From JANXAZ01 sp037446605 (GTDB taxonomy: Bacteria; Pseudomonadota; Alphaproteobacteria; Geminicoccales; Geminicoccaceae): a DNA stretch of 64,000 nt. The position numbers were made by a program, and so were the translations under genes. The stretch covers positions 7,016-71,015 of the forward strand of contig JBBIIE010000004.1 of the NCBI GenBank assembly GCA_037446605.1, given 5' to 3'. The notes beneath the pieces are model-generated. The model was given only the letters and a program-made list of their open reading frames with translations, was not told the origin of the DNA and did no database searches. Positions 51,519 through 59,132 of this stretch are shown here, piece after piece. Each line of letters opens with the position of its first letter. The first letter of the stretch is position 1.

Positions 51519-53423
51519 ATGAGCATGTACCGGGCCATCTGGGAGCGCAGCCTCGCCCATCCCGAGGAGTTCTGGGCGGAGGCGGCCGAGGCCCTGGACT
51601 GGGAGCGGCGCTGGGACCGCGTGCTCGACGCCTCGAGACCGCCCTTCTACCGCTGGTTCGCGGGCGGCCTCCTCAACACCTGCTGGAACGCGGTCGACCG
51701 GCACGTCGCCGCCGGCCGCGGCAGCCAGAAGGCCATCATCCACGACAGCCCGGTCTCGGGCACGATCCGCTCGCTCACCTACGCCCAGCTCCAGGACGAG
51801 GTCGCGCGCTGCGCCGGTGCGCTCGTCCGCCTGGGCGTGCGCAAGGGCGACCGGGTCATCGTCTACATGCCGATGGTGCCCGAGGCGCTCGTCGCCATGC
51901 TCGCCTGCGCGCGGATCGGCGCGATCCACTCGGTGGTGTTCGGCGGCTTCGCCAGCCACGAACTCGCCAAGCGCATCGACGACGCCAAGCCGGTGCTCGT
52001 GCTGTCCGCCTCCTGCGGCATCGAGCCCGGCCGGACCGTGGCCTACAAGCCCCTGCTCGACGCCGCGATCGAGCAGTCGGCGCACAAGCCGCGCCACTGC
52101 GTGGTCCTGCAGCGGCCGCAGCTCCCGGCCACGCTCGTGCCCGGGCGCGACCTCGACTGGCAGGAGGCGATGGCCGGGGCGCACCCGGTCGACTGCGTGC
52201 CGGTGGCGGCCACCGACCCGCTCTACATCCTCTACACCTCGGGCACGACCGGCCAGCCGAAGGGGGTGGTCCGCGACCATGGCGGTCACGCCGTGGCGCT
52301 CGCCTGGAGCATGCGCAACATCTACGCGGTGCAGCCGGGCGAGGTCTACTGGGCGGCCTCGGACGTCGGCTGGGTCGTCGGCCACAGCTACATCTGCTAC
52401 GGGCCGCTCCTGAACGGGAACACCACCGTGGTCTACGAGGGCAAGCCCGTGGGCACGCCCGATGCGGGCGCCTTCTGGCGGGTCATCGCCGAGCACGACG
52501 TCAAGGTGCTGTTCACCGCGCCCACGGCGTTCCGCGCGATCCGCAAGGAGGACCCGGAAGGCGCGCATCTCAAGCGCTACGACCTGTCGCGCTTCCGGGC
52601 GCTGTTCCTGGCCGGCGAGCGCTGCGACCCGGACACGCTCCTGTGGGCCGAGGCGCAGCTCGGCGTGCCGGTGATCGACCACTGGTGGCAGACCGAGACC
52701 GGCTGGGCGATCGCCGCCAACCCGCTCGGCATCGAGAAGCTGCCGGTCAAGCCCGGCTCGCCGACCGTGCCGATGCCGGGCTACGACGTGCGCATCCTCG
52801 ACGAGGAGGGTCGCGGGGTGCCGGACGGCAGGCTCGGTGCGATCTGCATCAGGCTGCCCCTGCCGCCGGCCTGCCTGCCGACCCTCTGGAACGCCGACGA
52901 GCGCTACGTGCAGGGCTATCTGAGCCGCTATCCCGGCCACTACCTGACCGGCGACGCCGGCTTCAGGGACGCCGACGGCTACGTCTTCATCATGAGCCGC
53001 ATCGACGACGTCATCAACGTCGCCGGTCACCGGCTCTCGACGGGGGCCATGGAGGAGGTCCTCGCGAGCCACAAGGACGTGGCCGAGTGCGCGGTGATCG
53101 GCGTGGCCGACGAGCTCAAGGGCGAGCTGCCGCTGGGCTTGGTGGTCCTCAAGGCCGGGGTCGAGCGGCCGGCCGAACGGATCGAGCAGGAGCTCGTGGC
53201 CAAGGTCCGCGAGGAGATCGGGCCGGTCGCGGCCTTCAAGCTCGTCACCGTGGTCAAGCGGCTGCCCAAGACCCGCTCGGGCAAGATCCTGCGCGGCACG
53301 ATGAAGAAGATCGCCGACGGCCAGCCCTGGACGATGCCGGCCACGATCGACGATCCGGCGATCCTCGACGAGATCGGCGCGGCGCTCGGCCGGCTCGGCT
53401 ATCCGCGCGCCGCCGGCCGCTGA
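51519..53423 (+). CDS. Acetyl/propionyl-CoA synthetase (PrpE-like)
   Basis: Adenylate-forming acyl-CoA synthetase, 634 residues. The A3 motif is YTSGTTGQPKG, A5 WWQTETGW, A8 around MSRIDDVINVAGHRLSTG, and the C-terminal catalytic lysine in TRSGKILRG, the usual site of lysine acetylation. The pattern ADPLYILYTSG and DVGWVVGHSYICYGPLL resembles propionyl-CoA synthetase PrpE more than Acs. ATG 51519 has GGGGAGG upstream. It precedes aioB by 64 bases on the same strand, but a functional link is not evident. Confidence 0.92.
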   Translation: MSMYRAIWERSLAHPEEFWAEAAEALDWERRWDRVLDASRPPFYRWFAGGLLNTCWNAVDRHVAAGRGSQKAIIHDSPVSGTIRSLTYAQLQDEVARCAGALVRLGVRKGDRVIVYMPMVPEALVAMLACARIGAIHSVVFGGFASHELAKRIDDAKPVLVLSASCGIEPGRTVAYKPLLDAAIEQSAHKPRHCVVLQRPQLPATLVPGRDLDWQEAMAGAHPVDCVPVAATDPLYILYTSGTTGQPKGVVRDHGGHAVALAWSMRNIYAVQPGEVYWAASDVGWVVGHSYICYGPLLNGNTTVVYEGKPVGTPDAGAFWRVIAEHDVKVLFTAPTAFRAIRKEDPEGAHLKRYDLSRFRALFLAGERCDPDTLLWAEAQLGVPVIDHWWQTETGWAIAANPLGIEKLPVKPGSPTVPMPGYDVRILDEEGRGVPDGRLGAICIRLPLPPACLPTLWNADERYVQGYLSRYPGHYLTGDAGFRDADGYVFIMSRIDDVINVAGHRLSTGAMEEVLASHKDVAECAVIGVADELKGELPLGLVVLKAGVERPAERIEQELVAKVREEIGPVAAFKLVTVVKRLPKTRSGKILRGTMKKIADGQPWTMPATIDDPAILDEIGAALGRLGYPRAAGR

Positions 53424-53487
53424 CCGGCCTCCCTGCCGGCGCCCCGCCGCCTGCGACGACCTGCCGCGCCATCGGCGCAGGGGCGGC

Positions 53488-54084
53488 ATGCGCCTTGCGC
53501 AATGCGTCACTTCCGGCATGGTCGAACCGTCGAACGGTTCCAGTTCCAGGGAGGCACCAAGCCAGGCTGCAAGCGTCTGGTCGATGTCGGCCGTCGCCAG
53601 TTCCTGCGCGGCGGGGGGTAGCGTTGCGGTGGGCGCGGCGGCCGCGGCCGTGGGCGCCGGCAAGGCCGAGGCGGCGGGCGCGGCGCTGGCGCGCGCCAAC
53701 TACCCGAGCAGCCGGCTCGCCAACCTCGAGGACCTCAGGGTCGACGAGCCCAGGGACGTCGCCTACCCCGACGCGGACGCGCCGGGCGTGCTCCTGAAGC
53801 TCGGCAAGCGGGTGCCCGGCGGGGTCGGCCCGGACGGCGACGTGGTCGGCTTCAGCACCGTCTGCCCGCACAAGGGCTTCCCCCTGTTCTACCGCAAGGA
53901 CGACCGGACGTTGAACTGCCCGGGCCACTACTCGCGCTTCGACTGCGAGGCCGGCGGCCAGCAGATCTGGGGTCAGGCGACCCAGAACCTGCTTCAGTAC
54001 ATCCTCCGGGTGGACGCCAACGGCGACATCGACGCCGAGGGCGTCGACGAGCTGCTCGACGGCCGTCTGAGCAACGTGCTCTGA
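53488..54084 (+). CDS. aioB: Arsenite oxidase small (Rieske) subunit with out-of-frame Tat signal
   Basis: The Rieske [2Fe-2S] subunit that takes electrons from AioA. The domain from about residue 70 is intact: the cluster ligands are in VCPHKGFPL and NCPGHYSRFD, and GVGPDGDVVGFS precedes them. The positions of the A. faecalis disulfide are Phe and Gly here, as in Rhizobium NT-26 AioB. The frame as given starts MRLAQC and reaches SVAVGAAAAAVGAGKAEAAG, which looks like the second half of a signal peptide without twin arginines. The arginines are in another frame (see 53502-53621), joined at a G6 run (53613-53618). Removing one G restores GRRQFLRGGGSVAVG. The stop is 15 bases before aioA. Confidence 0.85.
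   Translation: MRLAQCVTSGMVEPSNGSSSREAPSQAASVWSMSAVASSCAAGGSVAVGAAAAAVGAGKAEAAGAALARANYPSSRLANLEDLRVDEPRDVAYPDADAPGVLLKLGKRVPGGVGPDGDVVGFSTVCPHKGFPLFYRKDDRTLNCPGHYSRFDCEAGGQQIWGQATQNLLQYILRVDANGDIDAEGVDELLDGRLSNVL
53502..53621 (+). other. Twin-arginine signal N-half of AioB in a different frame
   Basis: From ATG 53502 this frame reads MRHFRHGRTVERF, then KPGCKRLVDVGRRQFLRGGG and a TAG at 53619. RRQFLR is a textbook Tat motif for AioB, and the hydrophobic core follows at once in the neighbouring frame. The switch point is the G6 tract at 53613-53618. It is either a sequencing or assembly indel, a slippery-tract phase variation, or a real lesion. Confidence 0.7.
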
Positions 54085-54099
54085 GGGGGAGGACCGTCC

Positions 54100-56634
54100 A
54101 TGGCGTTCAAGCGCAACGTCGACCGCCTCCCGATCATCCCGAAGGATGCCAAGGAGCACACGGCGGTCTGCCACTTCTGCATCGTCGGCTGCGGCTACAA
54201 GGCCTACACCTGGGACGTGAACCGTCAGGGCGGCACGGCCCCGGGCGAGAACAAGTTCGGCGTCGACCTGTCGAAGCAGCAGGCGGCCGAGACGCCGGCC
54301 TGGTACGGCCCGTCGATGTACAACATCGTCAAGCAGAACGGTAAGGACGTCCACCTCGTCATCAAGCCCGACCCGGCCTGCGAGGTGAACTCGGGGCTCG
54401 GCTCGATCCGCGGCGCGCGGCTCGCCGAGCTGGCCTACAGCCGGGTCACCCAGACCCAGCAGCAGCGGCTGACCGACCCGATGGTCTGGCGCTTCGGCCA
54501 GATGCAGCCGACCTCCTGGGACGACGCGCTCGACCTCGTCGCCCGGGTCACCGCCGCGGTGATCAAGGAGCAGGGCGAGGACGGCCTGATCGTCTCGGCC
54601 TACGACCATGGCGGCGCGGGTGGCGGCTACGAGAACACCTGGGGCACCGGCAAGCTCTACTTCGGTACCATGAAGATCCGGAACATCCGCATCCACAACC
54701 GGCCGGCCTACAATTCCGAGGTGCACGCGACCCGCGACATGGGCGTGGGCGAGCTCAACAATTGCTACGAGGACGCCGAACTGGCGGACACGATCGTGGC
54801 GATCGGCACCAATGCCCTGGAGACCCAGACCAACTACTTCCTCAACCACTGGATCCCGAACCTGCGCGGCGCCACGCTCGACAAGAAGCAGCGGCTGCTG
54901 CCCGGCGAGCCGCACGAGAAGGGCCGCATCATCATCGTCGACCCGCGCCGCACGGTCACCGTCTCGGCCTGCGAGGCCGAGGCCGGCAAGGACAACGTGC
55001 TGCACCTGGCGCTCAAGTCGGGCACGGATCTGGCGCCGTTCAACGCCATCTTCACCTACATCGCCGAGAAGGGCTGGGTCGACAGGGAGTTCATCGAGAA
55101 GAGCACGCTCCGTGCCGCCGCGGCGCGGCCGCCCCTGTTCCCGGCGCGCGGTGCGGGCGAGGACAAGCCCGGCCATCTGACGAGCTTCGAGGCGGCGGTC
55201 GAGGGCTGCCGCACGACCATCCAGCAGGCCGCCGAGATCACCGGGCTGGCGCCCGCCGACATCGTCAAGGCGGCCGAGTGGATCGCGATGCCCAAGGCCG
55301 GCGGCAAGCGTCGGCGGACGATGTTCGGCTACGAGAAGCGGATCATCTGGGGCAACGACAACTACCGTACCAACGGTGCGATCGTGAACGTGGCCCTCGC
55401 CACCGGCAATGTCGGCCGGCCGGGCGGCGGCGTGGTGCGCCTGGGCGGCCACCAGGAGGGCTATGTGCGGCCTTCCGACGCCCATGTCGGGCGGCCGGCG
55501 GCCTATGTCGACCAGCTCCCGATCTCCGGCAAGGGCGGCGTCCACCACATCTGGGGCTGCGACCACTACAAGACCACGCTCAACGCGATGGCCTTCAAGC
55601 GCGCCTACGAGCGCCGCACCGACACGGTGAAGGACGCCATGCGCGCGGCACCCCAGGACCGCGAGGCGCAGGTCTTCGCCATCCTGCAGGCGATCCGGCA
55701 GGGCGGGCTGTTCGCCGTGAACGTCGACATCGTGCCGAGCGAGATCGGGCAGTCCTGCCACGTCTGGCTGCCGGCCGCGACCGCGGGCGAGATGAACCTC
55801 ACCTCGATGAACGGCGAGCGGCGGATGCGCCTCACCGAGCGCTACATGGACCCGCCCGGCCAGGCGCTGCCCGACTGCCTGATCGCCGCGCGCATCGCCA
55901 ACCACCTGGAGCGCGTCTTCCGCGAGGCCGGCGACACCGCCCAGGCCGACAAGTTCAAGGGCTTCGACTGGAAGACCGAGGAGGACGCCTTCATGGACGG
56001 CTACCACCGGAACGCGCCCGGTGGCCAGCACGTCACCTACGAGCGGCTGCGGGCCATGGGCACGAACGGCTTCCTCGAGCCCGCGACCGGCTTCGAGGGC
56101 GGCAGGATCGTCGGCACCAAGCGGCTCCACGCCGACGGGGTGTTCTCGACGGCCGACGGCAAGGCGCGCTTCATGGACGCCCCCTGGCGCGGCCTGCAGG
56201 CGCCCGGCGAGGCGGAGCAGCAGGCGCGCTTCCCGTTCCTGATCAACAACGGGCGGACCAACCACGTCTGGCAGAGCGCCTATCTCGACCGCGACAGCGA
56301 CCTGCTCCAGGACCGCTGGCCCTACCCGTTCATCGAGATGAACCCGGCCGACATGGCCGAGCTCGGCCTGCAGCCGGGCGATCTGGTCGAGGTGGTCAAC
56401 GACGCGGGCGCCACCCAGGCGATGGCCTACCCGACCCCCACGGCCAGGCCGCGCGAGACGTTCATGCTCTTCGGCTACGCGACCGGCGTGCAGGGCAACG
56501 TCGTCAACGCCGGCGTCGACGAGCTGGTGATCCCCGACTACAAGCAGACCTGGGCGAACATCCGCAAGCTGGCCTCGGCACCGGAGGGCGTCCGCCACCC
56601 CACGTTCAAGGACCAGCACTACCACTCCGCCTGA
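54100..56634 (+). CDS. aioA: Arsenite oxidase large (molybdopterin) subunit
   Basis: Oxidises arsenite to arsenate at a Mo-bis-MGD centre in the periplasm; exported by the Tat signal of AioB. The 844-residue protein is full length. It has the [3Fe-4S] motif CHFCIVGC (C-x2-C-x3-C, residues 24-31) without the fourth Cys, as in AioA. Molybdopterin blocks follow, such as AYDHGGAGGGYENTWGTGK, RIHNRPAYNSEVHATRDMG and IIIVDPRRTVTVSACE. ATG 54100 has GGGGAGGA upstream. No cytochrome c or aioXSR regulator genes flank it in view. Confidence 0.95.
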   Translation: MAFKRNVDRLPIIPKDAKEHTAVCHFCIVGCGYKAYTWDVNRQGGTAPGENKFGVDLSKQQAAETPAWYGPSMYNIVKQNGKDVHLVIKPDPACEVNSGLGSIRGARLAELAYSRVTQTQQQRLTDPMVWRFGQMQPTSWDDALDLVARVTAAVIKEQGEDGLIVSAYDHGGAGGGYENTWGTGKLYFGTMKIRNIRIHNRPAYNSEVHATRDMGVGELNNCYEDAELADTIVAIGTNALETQTNYFLNHWIPNLRGATLDKKQRLLPGEPHEKGRIIIVDPRRTVTVSACEAEAGKDNVLHLALKSGTDLAPFNAIFTYIAEKGWVDREFIEKSTLRAAAARPPLFPARGAGEDKPGHLTSFEAAVEGCRTTIQQAAEITGLAPADIVKAAEWIAMPKAGGKRRRTMFGYEKRIIWGNDNYRTNGAIVNVALATGNVGRPGGGVVRLGGHQEGYVRPSDAHVGRPAAYVDQLPISGKGGVHHIWGCDHYKTTLNAMAFKRAYERRTDTVKDAMRAAPQDREAQVFAILQAIRQGGLFAVNVDIVPSEIGQSCHVWLPAATAGEMNLTSMNGERRMRLTERYMDPPGQALPDCLIAARIANHLERVFREAGDTAQADKFKGFDWKTEEDAFMDGYHRNAPGGQHVTYERLRAMGTNGFLEPATGFEGGRIVGTKRLHADGVFSTADGKARFMDAPWRGLQAPGEAEQQARFPFLINNGRTNHVWQSAYLDRDSDLLQDRWPYPFIEMNPADMAELGLQPGDLVEVVNDAGATQAMAYPTPTARPRETFMLFGYATGVQGNVVNAGVDELVIPDYKQTWANIRKLASAPEGVRHPTFKDQHYHSA

Positions 56635-56674
56635 GCCGCCCTCGGCGAGCTCCGCGCGGTACGCTGTGGACGAC

Positions 56675-56697
56675 GGCAGCCCGGACCCCGGGCTGCC
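56675..56697. terminator. Perfect hairpin between aioA and arsR
   Basis: GGCAGCCCGG (56675-56684) pairs with CCGGGCTGCC (56688-56697) around a three-base loop. It lies 40 bases after the aioA stop and 55 before the arsR start. No T tract follows, so it may be a weak or Rho-assisted terminator, an attenuator or an RNA-stability element. Confidence 0.45.
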
Positions 56698-56752
56698 CTC
56701 ATCCTTGCGTCCCACTGCCGTGCCAACGAGGGATCGTCCGAGGAGCATCGAG

Positions 56753-57127
56753 ATGGAGGCTCGCCTGGCAGTCGAGGCGCTCGCCGCGCTGGCCCAGGAA
56801 ACCCGGCTCCGGGTCTTCCGGCTCCTGGTCGTCGCCGGGCCGAGCGGCCTGCCGGCGGGCGAGGTGGCGCAGGCGGCGGGAGTGCCGCCCTCGACCCTCT
56901 CCTTCCACCTGGTGCGGCTGGAGCGCGCCGGGCTGTTGCGGTCCTGGCGACGCGGCCGGCAGATCCTCTACGCCGCCGAGCTCGAGGCGATGCGCCGCCT
57001 GCTCGGCTTCCTCACGGCCGACTGCTGCAGCGGCCACCCCGAGATCTGCGGGGGGATCGTGCAGGCGGTCGAGGCCTGCGACTGCCCCGCGCCCCCGAGC
57101 CGCGAGGAGCGGGACGTCGCCCCGTGA
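56753..57127 (+). CDS. arsR: ArsR-family metalloregulator
   Basis: A 124-residue winged-helix repressor that should leave DNA on binding As(III). The recognition helix region reads VPPSTLSFHLVRLERAGLL, and a Cys-rich C terminus (DCCSGHPEICGG and EACDCP) offers arsenic ligands away from the classical alpha3 CVC site. ATG 56753 has GAGGAG nearby; a longer in-frame start at 56666 runs through the hairpin and is unlikely. Its stop overlaps the GTG of arsC. Confidence 0.9.
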   Translation: MEARLAVEALAALAQETRLRVFRLLVVAGPSGLPAGEVAQAAGVPPSTLSFHLVRLERAGLLRSWRRGRQILYAAELEAMRRLLGFLTADCCSGHPEICGGIVQAVEACDCPAPPSREERDVAP

Positions 57128-57651
57128 GCGATCGAAGCTACAACGTCCTGTTCCTCTGCACCGGCAACTCGGCCCGCTCGATCCTGGCCGAGTGCGCGCT
57201 GCGGCGCTGGGGCCGGGGCCGCTTCCACGCCTTCTCGGCTGGCAGCCACCCCAAGGGCGTGGTCCACCCGATGACGATCGAGACGCTCCGCCGGCTGAAC
57301 TACGACACGTCCGACCTCCGCTCGAAGAGCTGGGACGAGTTCGCGGCCCCGGGCGCGCCGCCGATCGACTTCGTCTTCACCGTCTGCGACTCGGCCGCTG
57401 CCGAGATCTGTCCGGTCCGGCCGGGCCAGCCCGTGACGGCGCACTGGGGAATCGAGGACCCGGTCGCCTTCGAGGGCCCGGAGGACAGGCGGCTGGCCTT
57501 CTTCCGGCGCGTCTACGGCTACCTCGAGAACCGCATCAAGATCTTCGTGAGCCTGCCGATCGCCTCCCTCGACCGCCTCGCCCTGCAGCGCCGGCTCGAG
57601 GAGATCGGCCGGGCCGTGCCCGAGCCCGAGCTGCCGGGCCGCGCGCCGTGA
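57124..57651 (+). CDS. arsC: Arsenate reductase, LMW-phosphatase type
   Basis: Reduces arsenate to arsenite with thioredoxin or glutaredoxin electrons. The 175-residue protein has the P-loop nucleophile in LFLCTGNSARS and a second cysteine pair in TVCDSAAAEICPV, followed by GQPVTAHWGIEDP, which is typical of alphaproteobacterial ArsC. The GTG start is coupled to arsR and the stop overlaps the aquaporin GTG. Since AioA makes arsenate outside and ArsC makes arsenite inside, the pair gives opposite reactions in two compartments. Confidence 0.9.
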   Translation: MSDRSYNVLFLCTGNSARSILAECALRRWGRGRFHAFSAGSHPKGVVHPMTIETLRRLNYDTSDLRSKSWDEFAAPGAPPIDFVFTVCDSAAAEICPVRPGQPVTAHWGIEDPVAFEGPEDRRLAFFRRVYGYLENRIKIFVSLPIASLDRLALQRRLEEIGRAVPEPELPGRAP

Positions 57652-58352
57652 GCGTCGATCTGGCCCGGCGCGCCGCCGCCGAGCTCCTCGGCACCGGCAC
57701 GCTCGTCGTCACCGTGGTGGGCTCGGGGATCATGGCCGAGCGGCTCGCGGGCGGGAACACCGCCCTGGCGCTGCTCGGCAACACGCTGCCCACGGGCGCC
57801 GTGCTGGTCGTGCTGATCACCGTCCTCGGCCCGATCTCGGGCGCCCATCTCAACCCGGCGGTGAGCCTCGTGCTCCGCCTACGCGGCGCGCTCGAGCCGG
57901 GCGACCTCGCCCCCTACCTCCTGGCGCAGGCGACCGGCGGCCTGCTCGGGACCCTCGTGGCGCAGCTGATGTTCGACCTGCCGCTCCTGCAGGTCGGCAC
58001 CAGTGCGCGCACCGGCCTCGGCCAGTGGGCCGGCGAGGCGGTCGCCACCTTCGGCCTCGTGACCACGATCCTCGGCTGCCTGCGCTTCCGCCCCGAGGCG
58101 GTGCCGGTCGCGGTCGGCCTGTTCATCACCGCCGCCTACTGGTTCACGAGCTCGACCAGCTTCGCCAACCCGGCCGTGGCACTCGCCCGTGCCTTCACCG
58201 ACAGCTTCGCCGGCATCCGCCCGGTCGACCTGCCGGGCTTCGTCGTGGCCCAGCTCCTGGGCGCCCTCGCCGCCACGGCGGTCATGGGCTGGCTGTTCGC
58301 CGAGCCCGTCCGCGGCAGCGCCCGCGACGGGATCGGCGAGCGGGCCTCCTGA
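57648..58352 (+). CDS. Aquaglyceroporin-type MIP channel (AqpS-like)
   Basis: A 234-residue MIP channel with six TM helices and two NPA boxes (AHLNPAVSL and FANPAVALAR). In rhizobial ars operons such a channel (AqpS) replaces ArsB or Acr3 and lets arsenite made by ArsC leave the cell. Order arsR-arsC-channel with four-base overlaps fits that. GTG 57648 is used. Its 3' half is overlapped on the other strand by an open frame of 474 bases. Confidence 0.9.
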   Translation: MSVDLARRAAAELLGTGTLVVTVVGSGIMAERLAGGNTALALLGNTLPTGAVLVVLITVLGPISGAHLNPAVSLVLRLRGALEPGDLAPYLLAQATGGLLGTLVAQLMFDLPLLQVGTSARTGLGQWAGEAVATFGLVTTILGCLRFRPEAVPVAVGLFITAAYWFTSSTSFANPAVALARAFTDSFAGIRPVDLPGFVVAQLLGALAATAVMGWLFAEPVRGSARDGIGERAS

Positions 58353-59009
58353 GGCGGGCTCGGGAGCCGCGTGCGCCGAAGCGGTGTCGGACGCCGCCTC
58401 CGGCGTGGCGGCGGCCGGCTCGGGAGTCGCGTGCTCGGCAGCGCCCGCTGGCTTGCGCCGGCGCACCGGCCGCCGCTCGGCCAGCCAGAGCAGCCAGGTC
58501 GCCAGGCCCTCGGGTGAGGGAGGCGCCTCGCTGCGGCCGTCGAGGATGCGGCCGACGAGCCAGAGGAGCTGCGCCGGCGAGGTCTCGCGGTCGCCGAGAT
58601 CGGGCCGGGCACGGCGCAGCCAGGACAGCTCGGCCTCGGCCGCGTCCTGGTCCTTGGCCAGCCGGCCGCGCAGCCGGGCGAGCGTGGCGAGCGGGCGGAG
58701 TGCGGCGTCGGTCGGCAGCTCCTTCGCCTCGGCCAGCGCGCGCGTCTCGAGCACCGCGAGCTGCTGCCGCCGCCAGCGCAGGAGCACGAGCTCGTCGACC
58801 GTGGCCCGCTCGGCCGGGTCGGCCGGGAGCGTGCGGGCGAACCAGGCCTCGTGCAGCGCCTCGAGGTCGGCGCGCTCGGCCGGGTCCAGGGCGCCGAGCG
58901 CCGGCCGGAGACCGGCGCGGGTGCCGGCGAGCGCCCGGCGGGCGCGGCGGGCGGTGCGCGCGAGTACCCGGCGCGCGGGGTCGGACTGGGGAGAAGGACG
59001 GACGGGCAT
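57879..59009 (-). CDS. Unknown protein running antisense into the aquaporin gene
   Basis: A 376-residue frame from ATG 59009 (GGAGG upstream and a plausible promoter). Residues 1-170 look real: charged, helical, with DPAERADLEALHEAWFARTL and LLRWRRQQLAVLETRALAEA, which recalls a common orphan family of 'WR-box' hypothetical proteins. Residues 190-225 are a Pro/Ala/Glu linker. Beyond that the frame lies wholly opposite the aquaporin gene and has no protein-like pattern. No stop occurs before 57879, so the gene as encoded overlaps the channel gene by 474 bases. Neighbouring Zorya genes lie upstream on the same strand. Function is not recognised. Confidence 0.5.
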   Translation of the reverse strand: MPVRPSPQSDPARRVLARTARRARRALAGTRAGLRPALGALDPAERADLEALHEAWFARTLPADPAERATVDELVLLRWRRQQLAVLETRALAEAKELPTDAALRPLATLARLRGRLAKDQDAAEAELSWLRRARPDLGDRETSPAQLLWLVGRILDGRSEAPPSPEGLATWLLWLAERRPVRRRKPAGAAEHATPEPAAATPEAASDTASAHAAPEPASGGPLADPVAGAAADGLGEQPAHDRRGGEGAQELGHDEARQVDRADAGEAVGEGTGECHGRVGEAGRAREPVGGGDEQADRDRHRLGAEAQAAEDRGHEAEGGDRLAGPLAEAGARTGADLQERQVEHQLRHEGPEQAAGRLRQEVGGEVARLERAA

Positions 59010-59035
59010 GGTCTGCCTCCGCTGGTTGAGCGCCG

Positions 59036-59064
59036 CGTGTAGCAGATTTTTGTCAGTTTGTAAA
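59036..59064 (-). promoter_or_regulatory. Candidate promoter of the unknown gene next to Zorya
   Basis: Reading leftward, TTTACA (59064-59059), 17 bases, then TACACG (59041-59036), in the most AT-rich stretch of the right part of the window. The start codon is 27 bases further on. Confidence 0.4.
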
Positions 59065-59067
59065 GAA

Positions 59068-59077
59068 TAAGATCTTA
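59068..59077. repeat. Palindrome TAAGATCTTA
   Basis: A perfect 10-base palindrome just upstream of the candidate promoter at 59036-59064 and downstream of the zorD stop. It may be an operator; it is too short to be a terminator. Confidence 0.3.
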
Positions 59078-59132
59078 GAGAACGTCCGCCCGTCGGTGAG
59101 GCGGCGTCCGACGGCCGGCCGCGCCCACCGGC

